From the NCBI RefSeq assembly GCF_901709675.1, contig NC_051098.1, positions 7,505,000 to 7,568,999 of the forward strand: a stretch of 64,000 nt of DNA. The letters run 5' to 3'. The translations under genes were made by a program, and so were the position numbers. Origin of the DNA: Syngnathus acus (Eukaryota > Chordata > Actinopteri > Syngnathiformes > Syngnathidae). Below are positions 53,601 through 64,000 of the stretch, one piece after another; the first letter of the stretch is position 1, and the number at the start of each line of letters is the position of its first letter. The notes beneath the pieces are model-generated. The model worked only from the letters and a program-made list of their open reading frames with translations. It searched no databases and was not told the origin of the DNA.

Positions 53601-55334
53601 CATATGAGGCAGTAAGCAGGCAATAACTGCTCTAATTTGATCTGAATCCCCCCAAAAGCCGTTCTTGGGCATTTGTCCTTAAATGATTTTCAAGAGAGTT
53701 GTAGAAAATGTCTCTTAAGCGGTGAAAATGAGAAGGAACTATTGCGCGTTTTAAAACGGGTATGTGATTTTTATAATAGGCAAGTGCACCGGATGAAATT
53801 GACTGCCTGCACAGTCTGTACATCACGGACGGGCCCTGAGTTAAAAGCACAGCGGCATATCCTCTGTTCCTCTCCCAGACTTCCATTTTTACAGCAGTAC
53901 ATTATCAAGCTCCAGACAGCCCACAGCGCATCACATCCCCCCTCCGCCCCGAATACCCAACATCCCCAGTCGCCTTGGACGTGCTTTCACACTCACTGTC
54001 ACCCCGTACACAACACCTCTTTCATGGAAATTTCTCAATCAAAGCTTCATTTGCATTCCAAAGCAGCACTATACAGCCGAGCAGAGGACATAAAATCACA
54101 TCTGCCTTCATATAAATAAATGGCGGATTCAGAAAATGGTGTAAAAATGATGTAAAAGCGAGAGCTGGCAGAGGACTAAGCTTGACATATTTTATGCCAT
54201 TTACAGTACATTAGCAAACGCCATCAAAGTGCACAGCTGTGTGAGGCACAGCAGTCATAGGATTTAGGGCGACTTAGGGCAGTAATATAAATGGGAGGGT
54301 AACGATAGGAAAAGGTTTGCCAGAAATAATGTGGGCAAAAGGCCCAGAAACTAATTGAAAGAAAAAAAAAATCAACAATTTGTAATTCTGTTTTTTTAAA
54401 CAGTCATTTATCAAATGACCTATGGTACATGGAAATCTACTCATCAGTAGAAGTAGAACTTCAAGAGCTATAAATCATCCTCTTGGCAAACAAATAAAAT
54501 CAATTTAGTTTATAAACAGAGGAAACACAGTTTTAGTTTTTGGAACCTAAACAATAAATAAATAAATGGAAATCTTAAAGTGAGTCCTGTGGAGCAGCTG
54601 AGTGGATGTGTAATAGCCATGAGTCCCCTTGGCTCACAGTAGGAAAGCTCTGAAATCTTTCCCAGTGGGTTCTCCAATTACTCCTGCTTCCTCCCACAGG
54701 AAAAAAAAAAAAGTATAAATAATACTTTTTATATAGTATAGATATAAATATAGTAGTATATATATGATTTATGTGGCGGAAAACAATATGGAATCAAAAA
54801 TGTGACACAGGTAAAATATTTTATGTTATGACCTTCCGCCAAACGATCGACTCCAACCTCATTTTCTGTCAACCTTCTTCAAAAAGGGAGTTTCATTTTT
54901 ACTTTTCGGAAAGACTATAGCAATGGGAATTAGGAAATTTATCACAAAAGAGTCACAAAACTTTTTCTTTTGATGTTGTCATTCTTGCACGCATTGTACA
55001 CGTATTGGTGGGCGAGCAGATCCGAGCCGGCTGCTTGCTTGCTTTTTAGTGCTGCTCAGTCACACGGCAGACGGCGGTGGGTGTGGGGTAGGGGTTATTA
55101 AATTGCGCCTGCTTGGCACTGAGACTGAAGCAGCAAGCCCGGCAACATTGCTACCACCTGTTTGACGAGACTACAGTTGTGCATACTAGACTGGAACGAA
55201 ACCACTGTATTGATCTCATCACAATACAACCTTGATACCGACTTGATATTCATATTATTTGTCTTTGGAATGATCCACCCAAAGATTATTGTGTTGCTGA
55301 ACAGGATGAATCGCAAAATTGAAGTGTCAAGTTC

Positions 55335-55385
55335 GGGACACAGCTCTGGCCCGCCACCTTATTTTGCATGCCCCCCCCCCCCAAC
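55335..55385 (+). repeat. possible degraded fragment of the hAT-like family
   Basis: ctggcccgccaccttatttt resembles the ggcccgccacatcatttt core of the two hAT-like copies. It is followed by a C run. Confidence 0.35.
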
Positions 55386-58300
55386 AAATATGATTTGTCT
55401 ACTTTATGGTTTTTGTTGAATGGCTCTGTTCTTTTCAATTTGGCAGAAAATGATGAAAACGTTCAACATATACGTATGTCTTACAAGTGAAATTTCAGGA
55501 TTAATTTAAAATTTACTGTAGACTTTACAGGTGAAATTAATTTGACCTCTCTAAACTTTTGAAGGCGCCTGTCCAACTGTTCAATATTTCATTAAGTATC
55601 TTAGAATTTTTACTTCTTTGCCTTTCTGTGAATTTTCCAAGTGAATCCCCAGGCCCCATGGGAATGTCTTTACCGCCTGAGCTACTGACACCCCTTGCGG
55701 TACTTGTAATAGAAAGGTTCAACCACACATTGACTGTTGCACCGGTGTCAATCAGTGTCAACACAACCAGGCTGGACAGGGACGATCCCGTAATTTGTAC
55801 AGTGATGGGGAATCAGAGCCAGAATAGAGAAGTCGTCAGCGGATCATAGCAGAGGCTTGATGCCGAGGTTCAGGTACCTCTAATCTCAGGTTAGTGTCTC
55901 CCAGCTCTCTTACTCTCCCCTGGTGCAATTCGACACATCTAACAACTCAGCAGTCTAGTTATTTGACTCTATAGACATAAAAAGAGCCCCGTTCGAAACC
56001 GCTTATCTCCCTTTTTTAAACCCCCCTTGAACCCTCTTCTTTTTTTGCCAACAGCAATGCCTGAGGCCATAATTCAGATCCCAGTGGTGTAAGAGCTTTG
56101 AACCCCGATACTGTTCCCTATGCTACCTCTACAATTTTACCCAAAAATATTTCTACCATGTGCAAACTAATTTCAATATGTCTGGCATGTAAATTGCCAG
56201 AAGTCATTCTGCAGTTATGGAGTTGATGTTAGCGGCTTTGTAAATGAACTCCATAGTCTTTACATGAGGAAGTGACTGCTTTCACACACACATGACATGC
56301 AGTTTTATTCAAGTCCTGTCTAATTGGATATCTGACTTTTTTTCTCATAATAATATTCTGACATTGCTTTGAAAAAATAAAATAAAGAGTTAAAAAAAAC
56401 ACTGATCTCTATATTTATATTTTCTAATTTTCCATTATCAATTCTTAGCCAAATTTGTTTCTCATTTGGAAATCTTGGGCGGTCACAGTCAACCGATGAT
56501 TAGGCTCATGGACACCTTTGGACTTAGTCTTAATTAGCTCATTGGGTATAAAAACACATTAAGGCAGAACACAGAAGCCGAGAATAAGTCATTGAAAAAA
56601 AAACAGACAATTCCAGTTGCGAGAATGAGCCCTCACTCAAGATTTATAATCCCAGATTATATTACATGAAACTCCTGTTTGAACAACTTTGTGAGCCAAA
56701 GCAGGTGCCGAAAAGTACTTACTCAAGTTTTCACACGTCGAGGTCTTTTTGTCATTTTTCACTTTTACTGGACAGTTCCAGTGTCCTCCCGCATGAGCTT
56801 GTTTTTTTTCCTGAACTGCACTCATCGAGTTAACCTTGCTTATAACCTTTATCTGGAGTTGCCTGGTTAGTCCCAGATTTTGTAGCATTCCTGGGCAGGA
56901 TGCCAGTTGAGAACTCAGGAAAAATAAAACTGCAAGGCTCCCACACAGGCATATGTTGAAACTGCCTTCCCAGCCCAGCAACATGTAGATATAACATGAC
57001 CTCAATGGATAGGCTCTTTTGTTGTAATAAATGGAGATAATGTTAGGATATTAAAGGTCAGGTTAAGTGCGATAGGCTTGACAATGTAACCTTTAACAAA
57101 CGAGTCCTCACTGTGAAGACATCCCACTGTTACCACACAGAACATGTCAGAATACTTGCACTGATAAAAGACCACTTACTTAAACTGTGCTAAGTAGGCT
57201 CACTCTAGTGGTACGTCAACAAATTATTCTCCTAGTCGCTCAGTTGTATTTAACTTTTTAGTGGAGTATGATAGCATTTCATCTTAAAGAACTGTTTCTA
57301 AATATTTATTGGGGCACATTTTTCATTGAACTAATTTGTACTCCTTTTATCAACAACGAATTCATCTGCCCCATTTTACAGTGGTTTATTGGAATAAAAC
57401 CCGTGTACTTATGATGAACACTTTGGCCTACTACGCAAATATGTTTTACTTGGTCATGATGGTGGCAATTTTTTTAAACCATTTTTTGATGTAGTACTAT
57501 GGGTAAAACATTCGAGAAGCACTACTCTACGATCGTGAGTTAGTTTCAAGGAATTTAACAGCATTAATCAGCAAACTGACAACACCCACCTTGAAGAGAA
57601 AGAACATCATTGTAACAAGTATGAATTCTGTATCAGTTCTCTTTTCACAACCAAATAATTGCTAAACTAGACTGACAGAAGGCCATTAACAGTAAATAAA
57701 ATAAATGTGAGCAATTTTCAAATCTTACAGCATGATACCGACTTGACTAAGCTTGACTAGTCTAGTCCCCTTAGCCTGTGAGGAACACATAATTCGTATA
57801 ACTCACCTTAACTAAATTTCCCCCAACACAGTCACGTCAAGGAAAATTAAATCCTAAATTCAAAAATAGGAAACATCAATCTCATCTCTAAGAATATACC
57901 AGAGCATGACTTTCTCAACACAATGTGAAAATCAAGTGCCAAACAGTGCCTTGAATGTCACCATCTTTCCAGTCCTAATCCTGTTACAGATGCATTTATT
58001 GATCAGTATTAATCCTATCAAAGGCTGTGTGCCTAAAAACACAAATACACACATACAAAAACACATTTTGTCCATGGATGTGTGCTTGCGTATGTGTTCG
58101 GAGATTTGAAGGTTGTTTGTCGTGCTGAGTGGCAGACAAAAAACAAACCTTGAGAAGTTGAAATAACTTGATTGTTTATGTGGATTACATTGTCTTGTGT
58201 GCACGGAGGAATCCATTATTGCAGTGCTGCTGAAAGAAAAGCATCTTGATAATCACAGGATATTTGCTAAATAGTTATGGTTTCACAGAGCAAGGACTGT

Positions 58301-59335
58301 TTCAACTGTCCTATGATATTTGGGTGATTTGAGTCAATCAATTATTCAGCCGAATTTGAAATTTCTATATAAATGTTTCTTTTTCAGAAAATACGCAGTA
58401 GTTACGCCATCTGTTGGCATTGTGACATTGAAAGCTATGTCTGACAAAATTGAACATTTCATCTAAAGACGTAAGAGATGCAAACTTTTTTTTTTCTGTT
58501 CTTCCTTCTGACCTTCTCCAAGTACATCATTTGTTATCGTTCACACAAAAGTCCCCCTACTCCAATGTCTTCAAAGTGATTTTTTTCCCATGATGTGACG
58601 GATCAAGAGAATTTCAGAAAAGTAACAAAGTAATCCAGTGACCTCATTTTATGCTGCAAGCCAGCAAATGAGCCCTAAGCAAACTGGCTTTTTAGACTGT
58701 TCTAATTGAGCTTTGACACTGCTAATGAAAGACTGACAAAGATGAAGACAGAGATATTACACCTACTCATTATTTACTAGCCATTTAGCAGGAAAGCATG
58801 ATTAAAAATAAGCAAATGAAATGGAGTGAGAAGAGTGATGCTGTCATGGAGATATCTAGATTTGATTTGCTTTATGTTAGTCTTGCACGGTGACAAAACA
58901 GATGGTAGGCAAATAAATAAAGATATAGGGTAAGGCAAACAGGGATTTTAGTGAGACTACAAAACCTGAAATATAATCATGCCATTAAGTAAATGTTAAT
59001 TAATGTTTTAATGTTATTATAATTCATGTTGATGTGATACTGTATCTAGTGACCAGTCCAAGGTGCATCCCTCTCTCAAACTCTGCTGTTAAAGGTTCCA
59101 TCTCATTTGTGATCCTAAACGGTCTGAAATGGTGAAAAAGAAATAATAAAGAAAGGTAATCGTGTCCATTGGGTAGCATTAATGGCATTGCATTCGACCG
59201 CTTTCAACTTTGAAATTTACAATTCACCTTGGGCTAGTAAATTGAAGTGGATTGGCTTAATTGAGATGTGATACAGATTATAGTAGCAGTGTGTTTTTAA
59301 AATATTACTCAAAACTTGATTTGACTATGACCTTC

Positions 59336-59428
59336 CGTTCCGTGGGATAGTGGGAAAGTAATTTTGATTTCTTTGTGTGTCTTGGGATGTGAAGAAATTG
59401 ACAATAAAGCAGACTTTGACTTTGACTT
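59336..59428 (+). mobile_element. LINE (L2-like) 3' tail with TTTGAC repeat
   Basis: A second copy of the tail at 40580: cgtgggatagtgggaaagta, gtgaagaaattgacaataaa and a (CTTTGA)n end. Confidence 0.75.
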
Positions 59429-59604
59429 TTTGACCTTAATAGTGCTTGGACTGAGTAAGTACCAATATTTCAGCACCAGGCAACTGTGTAACCCCTTCAC
59501 TATGACTTCCAAAGGTCAACAGTGCCTTGACTATTTGAGCTGTCACAAATGAACCAACCAAGGCAAAGCACATCCTTTGGAAACAAAGTGGTATGCAAAG
59601 ATCA

Positions 59605-59730
59605 AATCCATCCGTCCGTCCATCCATCCATCCATTTTCTGAACTGCTTCATCCTCACAAGGGTTGCGGTAGGCGGGGTATACACTGAACTGGTCGCCAG
59701 CCAATCGCAGGGCAAGATAACATCCATTTC
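59605..59730 (+). repeat. 'catccatcc' family copy
   Basis: A (CCGT/CCAT) run, then ccattttctgaactgcttca, tcacaagggttgcggtagg and gaactggtcgccagccaatc. The head of the family in forward orientation. Confidence 0.75.
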
Positions 59731-60832
59731 AGCATAATTAATGGTTAACCCTTCCTCCACAAAACATTGGTGGATGATAAACAAAGTATTCTCTATCCGC
59801 TTTCTTCACACTCACAAGACCATCCGTCATTTTGCCTCACTGTTTGGTTGCACGAGACAAGGACAAGGGATTTAGAATGAAATCATAAAGGACACTTAGA
59901 TTGCTTTTACACGGAAGAGGGAATCCCATATATCACAGCCCATTGTGTGTGCATTTCCAGGAAATAGCTTGATTCTTACGCTATAATGAATGGATGATCT
60001 CACCGGCTATCTCTTTGTCCCCAGCTCAGAACCACGACGGATATGGGAAAGAAGATGGCGGCAAACTCTAATGGCCTTAACTGTATTATGCTGCTGATTG
60101 GGATACAATTCATATGGAAATGTTCATTCAATCCATAATCCTAAACAAAACATTGTGCTCTTCTTCAGAAATTCATAATCCTACCTAAATGCAAAGGGAA
60201 AAACGATCATGAACGTGACTGTTTAGTGTCTATAACAGCTGAGCTATTGACTGGAGTTCCATGCGCCTGTTTTCCATTTGAGCCAACTGATCTCTAAAAT
60301 GTTGGTTTGTCTCAGCACAAAGGGACTGTAACAAGTCATCTAAAGGTGGGATTGGATGACCGGGAAGACCGTGAAATACGTTTATAGTAAAAAAGGCAAA
60401 GTGTAGTCAGCGCCAGAGATAAACTCATCTCTGATCTTTCGTGACAATATGACTTGGCATTTTGTCAGGAGAACTCCATACTGATGAAAGAGTGCATAAA
60501 TAAAGGATGCAGAGAGGATGTCAGCCAGTGACAGAGGTGTGGAAGAGACAGAATGGGAAAGAAGGGATGCAAGGAAGACGAAGCACAAGCGTGAACTGTT
60601 TGGACACCTCTGGCTAGATTCCCTTACCCATTACAGAATCTGGATCTGACTTCACATGTCATTAGCGGCAGTGTAAATCAGCAATTAAGTACACAAATGA
60701 AGAAATGTCAGCTATTACCTGGAGCACAACAGGGTAGCAGACGTTGCCACAGAGCATTCTGGCACAGCCAGGACACCTCATCTAACAGGCATGCAGCAAC
60801 CCACACATATTTAAGTGTTGCCAACATTGACA

Positions 60833-60880
60833 AACGCGCACGCGCGCACGCACGCACGCAAACACACACACGCGCACACA
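60833..60880. repeat. AC/GCAC-rich microsatellite
   Basis: gcgcacgcgcgcacgcacgc followed by an (AC)n run. Confidence 0.9.
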
Positions 60881-61250
60881 ATAGGGTCTCCACTCACAGT
60901 TGAATGAGCTGTACTTTACGGTCTCAGGCAACAGGATGGTGCTAAAACTTGGAGCGCAACCACAGCGTTTTAAGTATTTGAGAGTAAATCACATCAACTG
61001 CTGACAAAAGAAAATAAAGTATGGCAAAAATGCACTTAATGTGCTGTGTTGGGTTAAACACAATCCCAGTAATAACTCACGTAGTGCAGATGTACTTTTC
61101 TGTTTACCTATTACGTGCTCTCACCAATAGACCTGAGCAAAGATTATTCAATAATAGCAATAATTTTGCTAAAACAATTTCACCCCGCCCCGCCCCCCCC
61201 CCAAAAAAAATCTAAATCACTGTGGTGGCATGACCCAGGGAAAAGAGCTA

Positions 61251-61591
61251 CACTACTGTTCAAAAGTTTGGGGGTCACCCAGACGATTTTGTGTTTTCAA
61301 AATTGCGCAAGGGTGTTAATTCTAATCACCCATTAGCCTTCTAATACATTAGCATATTGGACCATTAGAACACTGGAGGGATGGTTGTTGGAAATGGACC
61401 TTTATACACCTATGTAAATGTTGCATTAAAAAAACAGACGTTTGCAGCTAGAATTGTTATTTACCACATTAACAATGTATAGCTTGCATTCCTAATTACT
61501 TTAATCTTATCCTCATTGAAAAATAGCAATTTTATTTTAATTTTAAAAATAAGGATATTTCTAAGTGACACCAAACTTTTGTATGGTAGTG
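61251..61591. mobile_element. TA-flanked non-autonomous DNA transposon
   Basis: The left terminus cactactgttcaaaagtttg and right terminus caaacttttgtatggtagtg are inverted repeats with TA at both outer edges (61249-61250 and 61592-61593). The core is AT-rich and non-coding. This sequence type is widespread in fish; the TA flank suggests the Tc1/mariner superfamily. Confidence 0.75.
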
Positions 61592-62984
61592 TAGATTTAT
61601 ATTGATATATTTTTCCACCATTTGATCATTTGTGATCATTATTATCCAAATTACATATACTGTATTTGGCCTTGGAGTTTTTTTTGTTTGCTTTACTGAG
61701 TGCCATTCTGTTGAATTGCTGTCATTTGAGTTGTTCTCATTAAGCAGCCACCCAAACAGAGGCCCCTCTTATCTGCAGGCACTCCAGCTAAGATCCAGAA
61801 TACATAAAAAAACAACACTGCAACTACTTTTGCAGATTCACCTTGTGAACAACTTTGCAGCATTAGTACATGATAAGATCTGACATGAACCCTCGGTGAC
61901 CTACATTTATTTTTTTGTCCAATGTTGCATTTGCATGGTGATGGATATATAGGATGCTACAAATGCTTTAACATGGTAAGATGGAAGCATTCAACTTCAT
62001 CTTGAAGTGCTACCCTCCAGCGATATGCTTACTGTAATGCAAGTGATTAAAGCAAACAGCTGCCTTAGCCATGGGGGAGTACGTGTGAGTGTAGACTCCA
62101 CATATTTGGGTGTGAAAAGTGTGAGTAGTGACGTTAACATTCAGTGTTGATGCAAGCATGCAAATGTGGCTACCTTTACAATAACCCTTTTAAAACCTGG
62201 ATAATTGCATTATTTAGGTTTTTAAAGTCCATGTAAAAGTGCGCAGACACCCAAATATGCCCTTAATCGGGATTTCAAAATTCCAAATAAGAACCCCGAA
62301 TTACCCCCTTTATAACCCAAATATGAAAGAAATATGAATATATGTGAAAAAAACTCAGATTGTGGTGATGTCAATGAGCTCGACTTTAGTGGTCTTCATC
62401 CAATCATTAAAATTTTCATAATCATATCTTCTATGTAGGTTAAATTTACTGATAATTGACATTGCATACAATCGATGCTAAATGGTGAATGCTACAGTAA
62501 GTTATTTTGTAAAATATCTTAAATCAAATCTGAAAATCTACACTTCAACATCGTCTATAGCATTGCGGCAGTACAAATTCATAAAAGCTCCGTCAATGTC
62601 CAAATTGTATTTGCAAATGTCGTTACTTCTTGCAAATTAAAAAGTAGAGCGGAATGAATAGCTTGCTGACTGCAGCCTCTCCTTTGCACCTACAGCAGAT
62701 GCATTCCATTTAGGGAGCAGAAAGCTGGAAGGGCCAAGAGACGCTCGGGATACTTAGAAGGATGAGGGCAGACAACCACCATGCTGCTCAAGGCAGCAGC
62801 TCCCTACATAGGGATGCATTTTTCAGGCCAAGCCTGGCAGCAAGTTTACACTGCAGCCCCCAAACACATGACAAGCGTGCCATGCAGTATCCCAGCTGGA
62901 ATAGGAGGAGATCTTTTAGTCCTTTCATGAAAGGGATGAAATGTCCCCAAAATAAACTGCCTATTTTACTATTCTCCATCTCTT

Positions 62985-63189
62985 TCACGTAAATACAAAT
63001 TCAGCTGAGTAAGCATTGATGCCTGAATGACTTTTAACCTTTGCCTTTCTATTTCCATGCCTTTTGTCTTTACTATCTGGGGACATTCCAGTAGCTTTGC
63101 AAGAAGGATTGCAAGCTTCTGGCTCTATAGACAAAGTGTAGGAGTCTGACTGCACCCCGGAACGTTCAGTGAAATCATCTTCTTCAACC
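62985..63189 (-). CDS. candidate exon of an unrecognised gene
   Basis: On the minus strand a strong pyrimidine-rich acceptor (TGTGTGCTTCTTGCTGCTAG, ending at 63190) is followed by an open frame with one leading base, then VEEDDFTERSGVQSDSYTLS, continuing through a Cys/Pro/Ser stretch and a basic stretch (KDKRHGNRKAKVK) to a TGA at 62985. The composition, an acidic start followed by a basic middle, looks protein-like rather than random, but I recognise no family. A weak donor (AAAG-GTTAAA) lies inside, so the true end may be earlier. It could be a terminal exon of a gene upstream, an unrecognised 5' part of this locus, or chance. Confidence 0.25.
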
Positions 63190-63656
63190 CTAGCAGCAAG
63201 AAGCACACACAAAAGGGGTTAAGAAGATGAGCTTAAGGGCTGGCTGCTATCTACCACAACCCCCCCCACTACTAAAACAGGGCTTTGTATGCTAATGAAA
63301 CTCAGTGGATGAGCAATGGCAGTCAGGAGACAAATGTGTGGGGCATTAAATCACGCCACCCGTAGCATTAAAGAATGATAATAATGGAGAACACAGACAT
63401 CTCAAGTTATTGATGTGCGTTTTATGACATGCATATTCAAAAGAGAGTGACACTAATGTCTACCCTGTGGCACAGTGAGAAGACACATTAGAGACAGCAA
63501 GTTGCTGTTCATTTATTTACAAATCAAAAAAAGGGAGGGCAATGATTTGTTGGGGTGGGGTGGGGGTGGAGAAAACACACTATGCGAATTGGAAAAATAA
63601 ATCAAACATTACCACAGAATTAACACACTGCACAGGGTGGTCATTTCAGTTTTAAC

Positions 63657-64000
63657 CTAGGAGAGCAGTTTTGGATTTGAAAAGATGACGTCTCTATCAC
63701 TGTTGCTCGAAGGAAGGGAGAGCTTAAATTGGAGCAGTTTCTCTTCAGCTCTCCCATAGTCTGATTGTTGGAGAGTGTGGTTAGAAGAGCCTGGTGCCTC
63801 AGGTGCTGCCATGTCACAGTTGGGCTCAGATGGATCTAAGCCACCATTTGCACTGTTGGCAATACTTTGCCTCCATATGCTGTCGAGTGGACAGGGAGTG
63901 GGATGCTCAGCTGGCCTTGTGGAGTGAGTCAGGGGGACTAACTGCAGATTTACTCTTTCTTTGTTTTGGATGGCCTTGAGACAGTCCTGGCAGTTTGTTG
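63657..64000 (-). CDS. candidate open segment of an unrecognised gene, runs off the right edge
   Basis: From 63998 down to a TAG at 63657-63659 the minus strand stays open for 113 codons without needing an ATG. It begins TNCQDCLKAIQNKERVNL and ends VIFSNPKLLS. Local composition is less AT-rich than the surroundings. An overlapping frame starting at 63999 is also open for about 30 codons, so the reading frame is not certain. No domain is recognised. If real, it would be a terminal exon or part of one, transcribed in the same direction as the kirrel3-like gene. Confidence 0.22.
   Translation of the reverse strand, partial: TNCQDCLKAIQNKERVNLQLVPLTHSTRPAEHPTPCPLDSIWRQSIANSANGGLDPSEPNCDMAAPEAPGSSNHTLQQSDYGRAEEKLLQFKLSLPSSNSDRDVIFSNPKLLS

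Larger units (their letters stand above)
44537..64000. other. probable first intron or 5' flank of the kirrel3-like gene
   Basis: 19.5 kb upstream of the first recognised exon. No signal-peptide exon could be assigned with confidence. It holds a nested repeat (45255-46110), a 96-bp tandem duplication (47461-47640), a LINE tail (59336-59428), a 'catccatcc' repeat (59605-59730), AC-rich microsatellites, a TA-flanked element (61251-61591) and unexplained open frames at the right edge. Stretches at 49780-50720, 54121-54300, 59880-60250 and 62640-63430 look unique and low in simple sequence. Confidence 0.6.

Noticed and set aside
56637-57005. Hydrophobic minus-strand ORF as a possible signal-peptide exon
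   Set aside because: It has a leader-like hydrophobic run (SLAVLFFLSSQLASC) but no good donor of the required phase after it, and no resemblance to Kirrel leaders.
60618-60660. Donor-like TAATGG-GTAAGG on the minus strand as a kirrel3 5' exon
   Set aside because: The upstream frame hits a stop within about 10 codons and there is no acceptor, so no exon can be built.

Overview
The window is animal genomic DNA, almost certainly from a teleost fish. It is AT-rich, intron-dominated and full of short interspersed elements of kinds common in ray-finned fish: TA-flanked palindromic elements, hAT-like elements, LINE 3' tails ending in simple repeats, and the 'catccatccattttctatacc' repeat. No prokaryotic operon, rRNA, tRNA or CRISPR array is visible. 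I cannot name the species; a percomorph is plausible but this is inference.

One gene is certain. Nine exons on the minus strand, running from about 44.5 kb down to position 150, encode the ectodomain of a Kirrel/Neph-family immunoglobulin adhesion protein. Residue-level resemblance points to KIRREL3 rather than KIRREL1 or KIRREL2. The nine exons total 1220 bases (about 406 codons), and every splice phase matches across every junction without a frameshift or stop. They cover four complete Ig domains (two exons each) and the first half of the fifth. The rest of Ig5, the transmembrane segment and the cytoplasmic tail lie beyond the left edge. The signal-peptide exon or exons lie upstream and were not identified with confidence in the 19.5 kb to the right of exon 44387-44536.

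Layout: 1-6477 holds the Ig5 half-exon and a 6.2 kb intron with three repeats. 6478-7899 holds the Ig4 pair and the second Ig3 exon, including an 83-nt intron. 7900-13298 is an intron with a 412-bp palindromic element. The first Ig3 exon is at 13299-13404. 13405-22459 is a 9.1 kb intron. The Ig2 exons are at 22460-22610 and 28883-29040, and the Ig1 exons at 37661-37810 and 44387-44536. 44537-64000 is probably first-intron or 5' flanking DNA, with nested repeats, several unique stretches that look like conserved-noncoding candidates, and at the far right two open minus-strand stretches that may be exons of an unrecognised gene.

The most interesting unexplained signals are two. A 57-nt GC-rich stretch at 42543-42599 has both splice sites, and its phase would let it be included as a cassette exon inside Ig1. 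The open frames at 62985-63189 and 63657-64000 are the other. I found no evidence of a new multi-gene system. All motif and similarity statements come from reading the sequence and from family knowledge; no database search was run.
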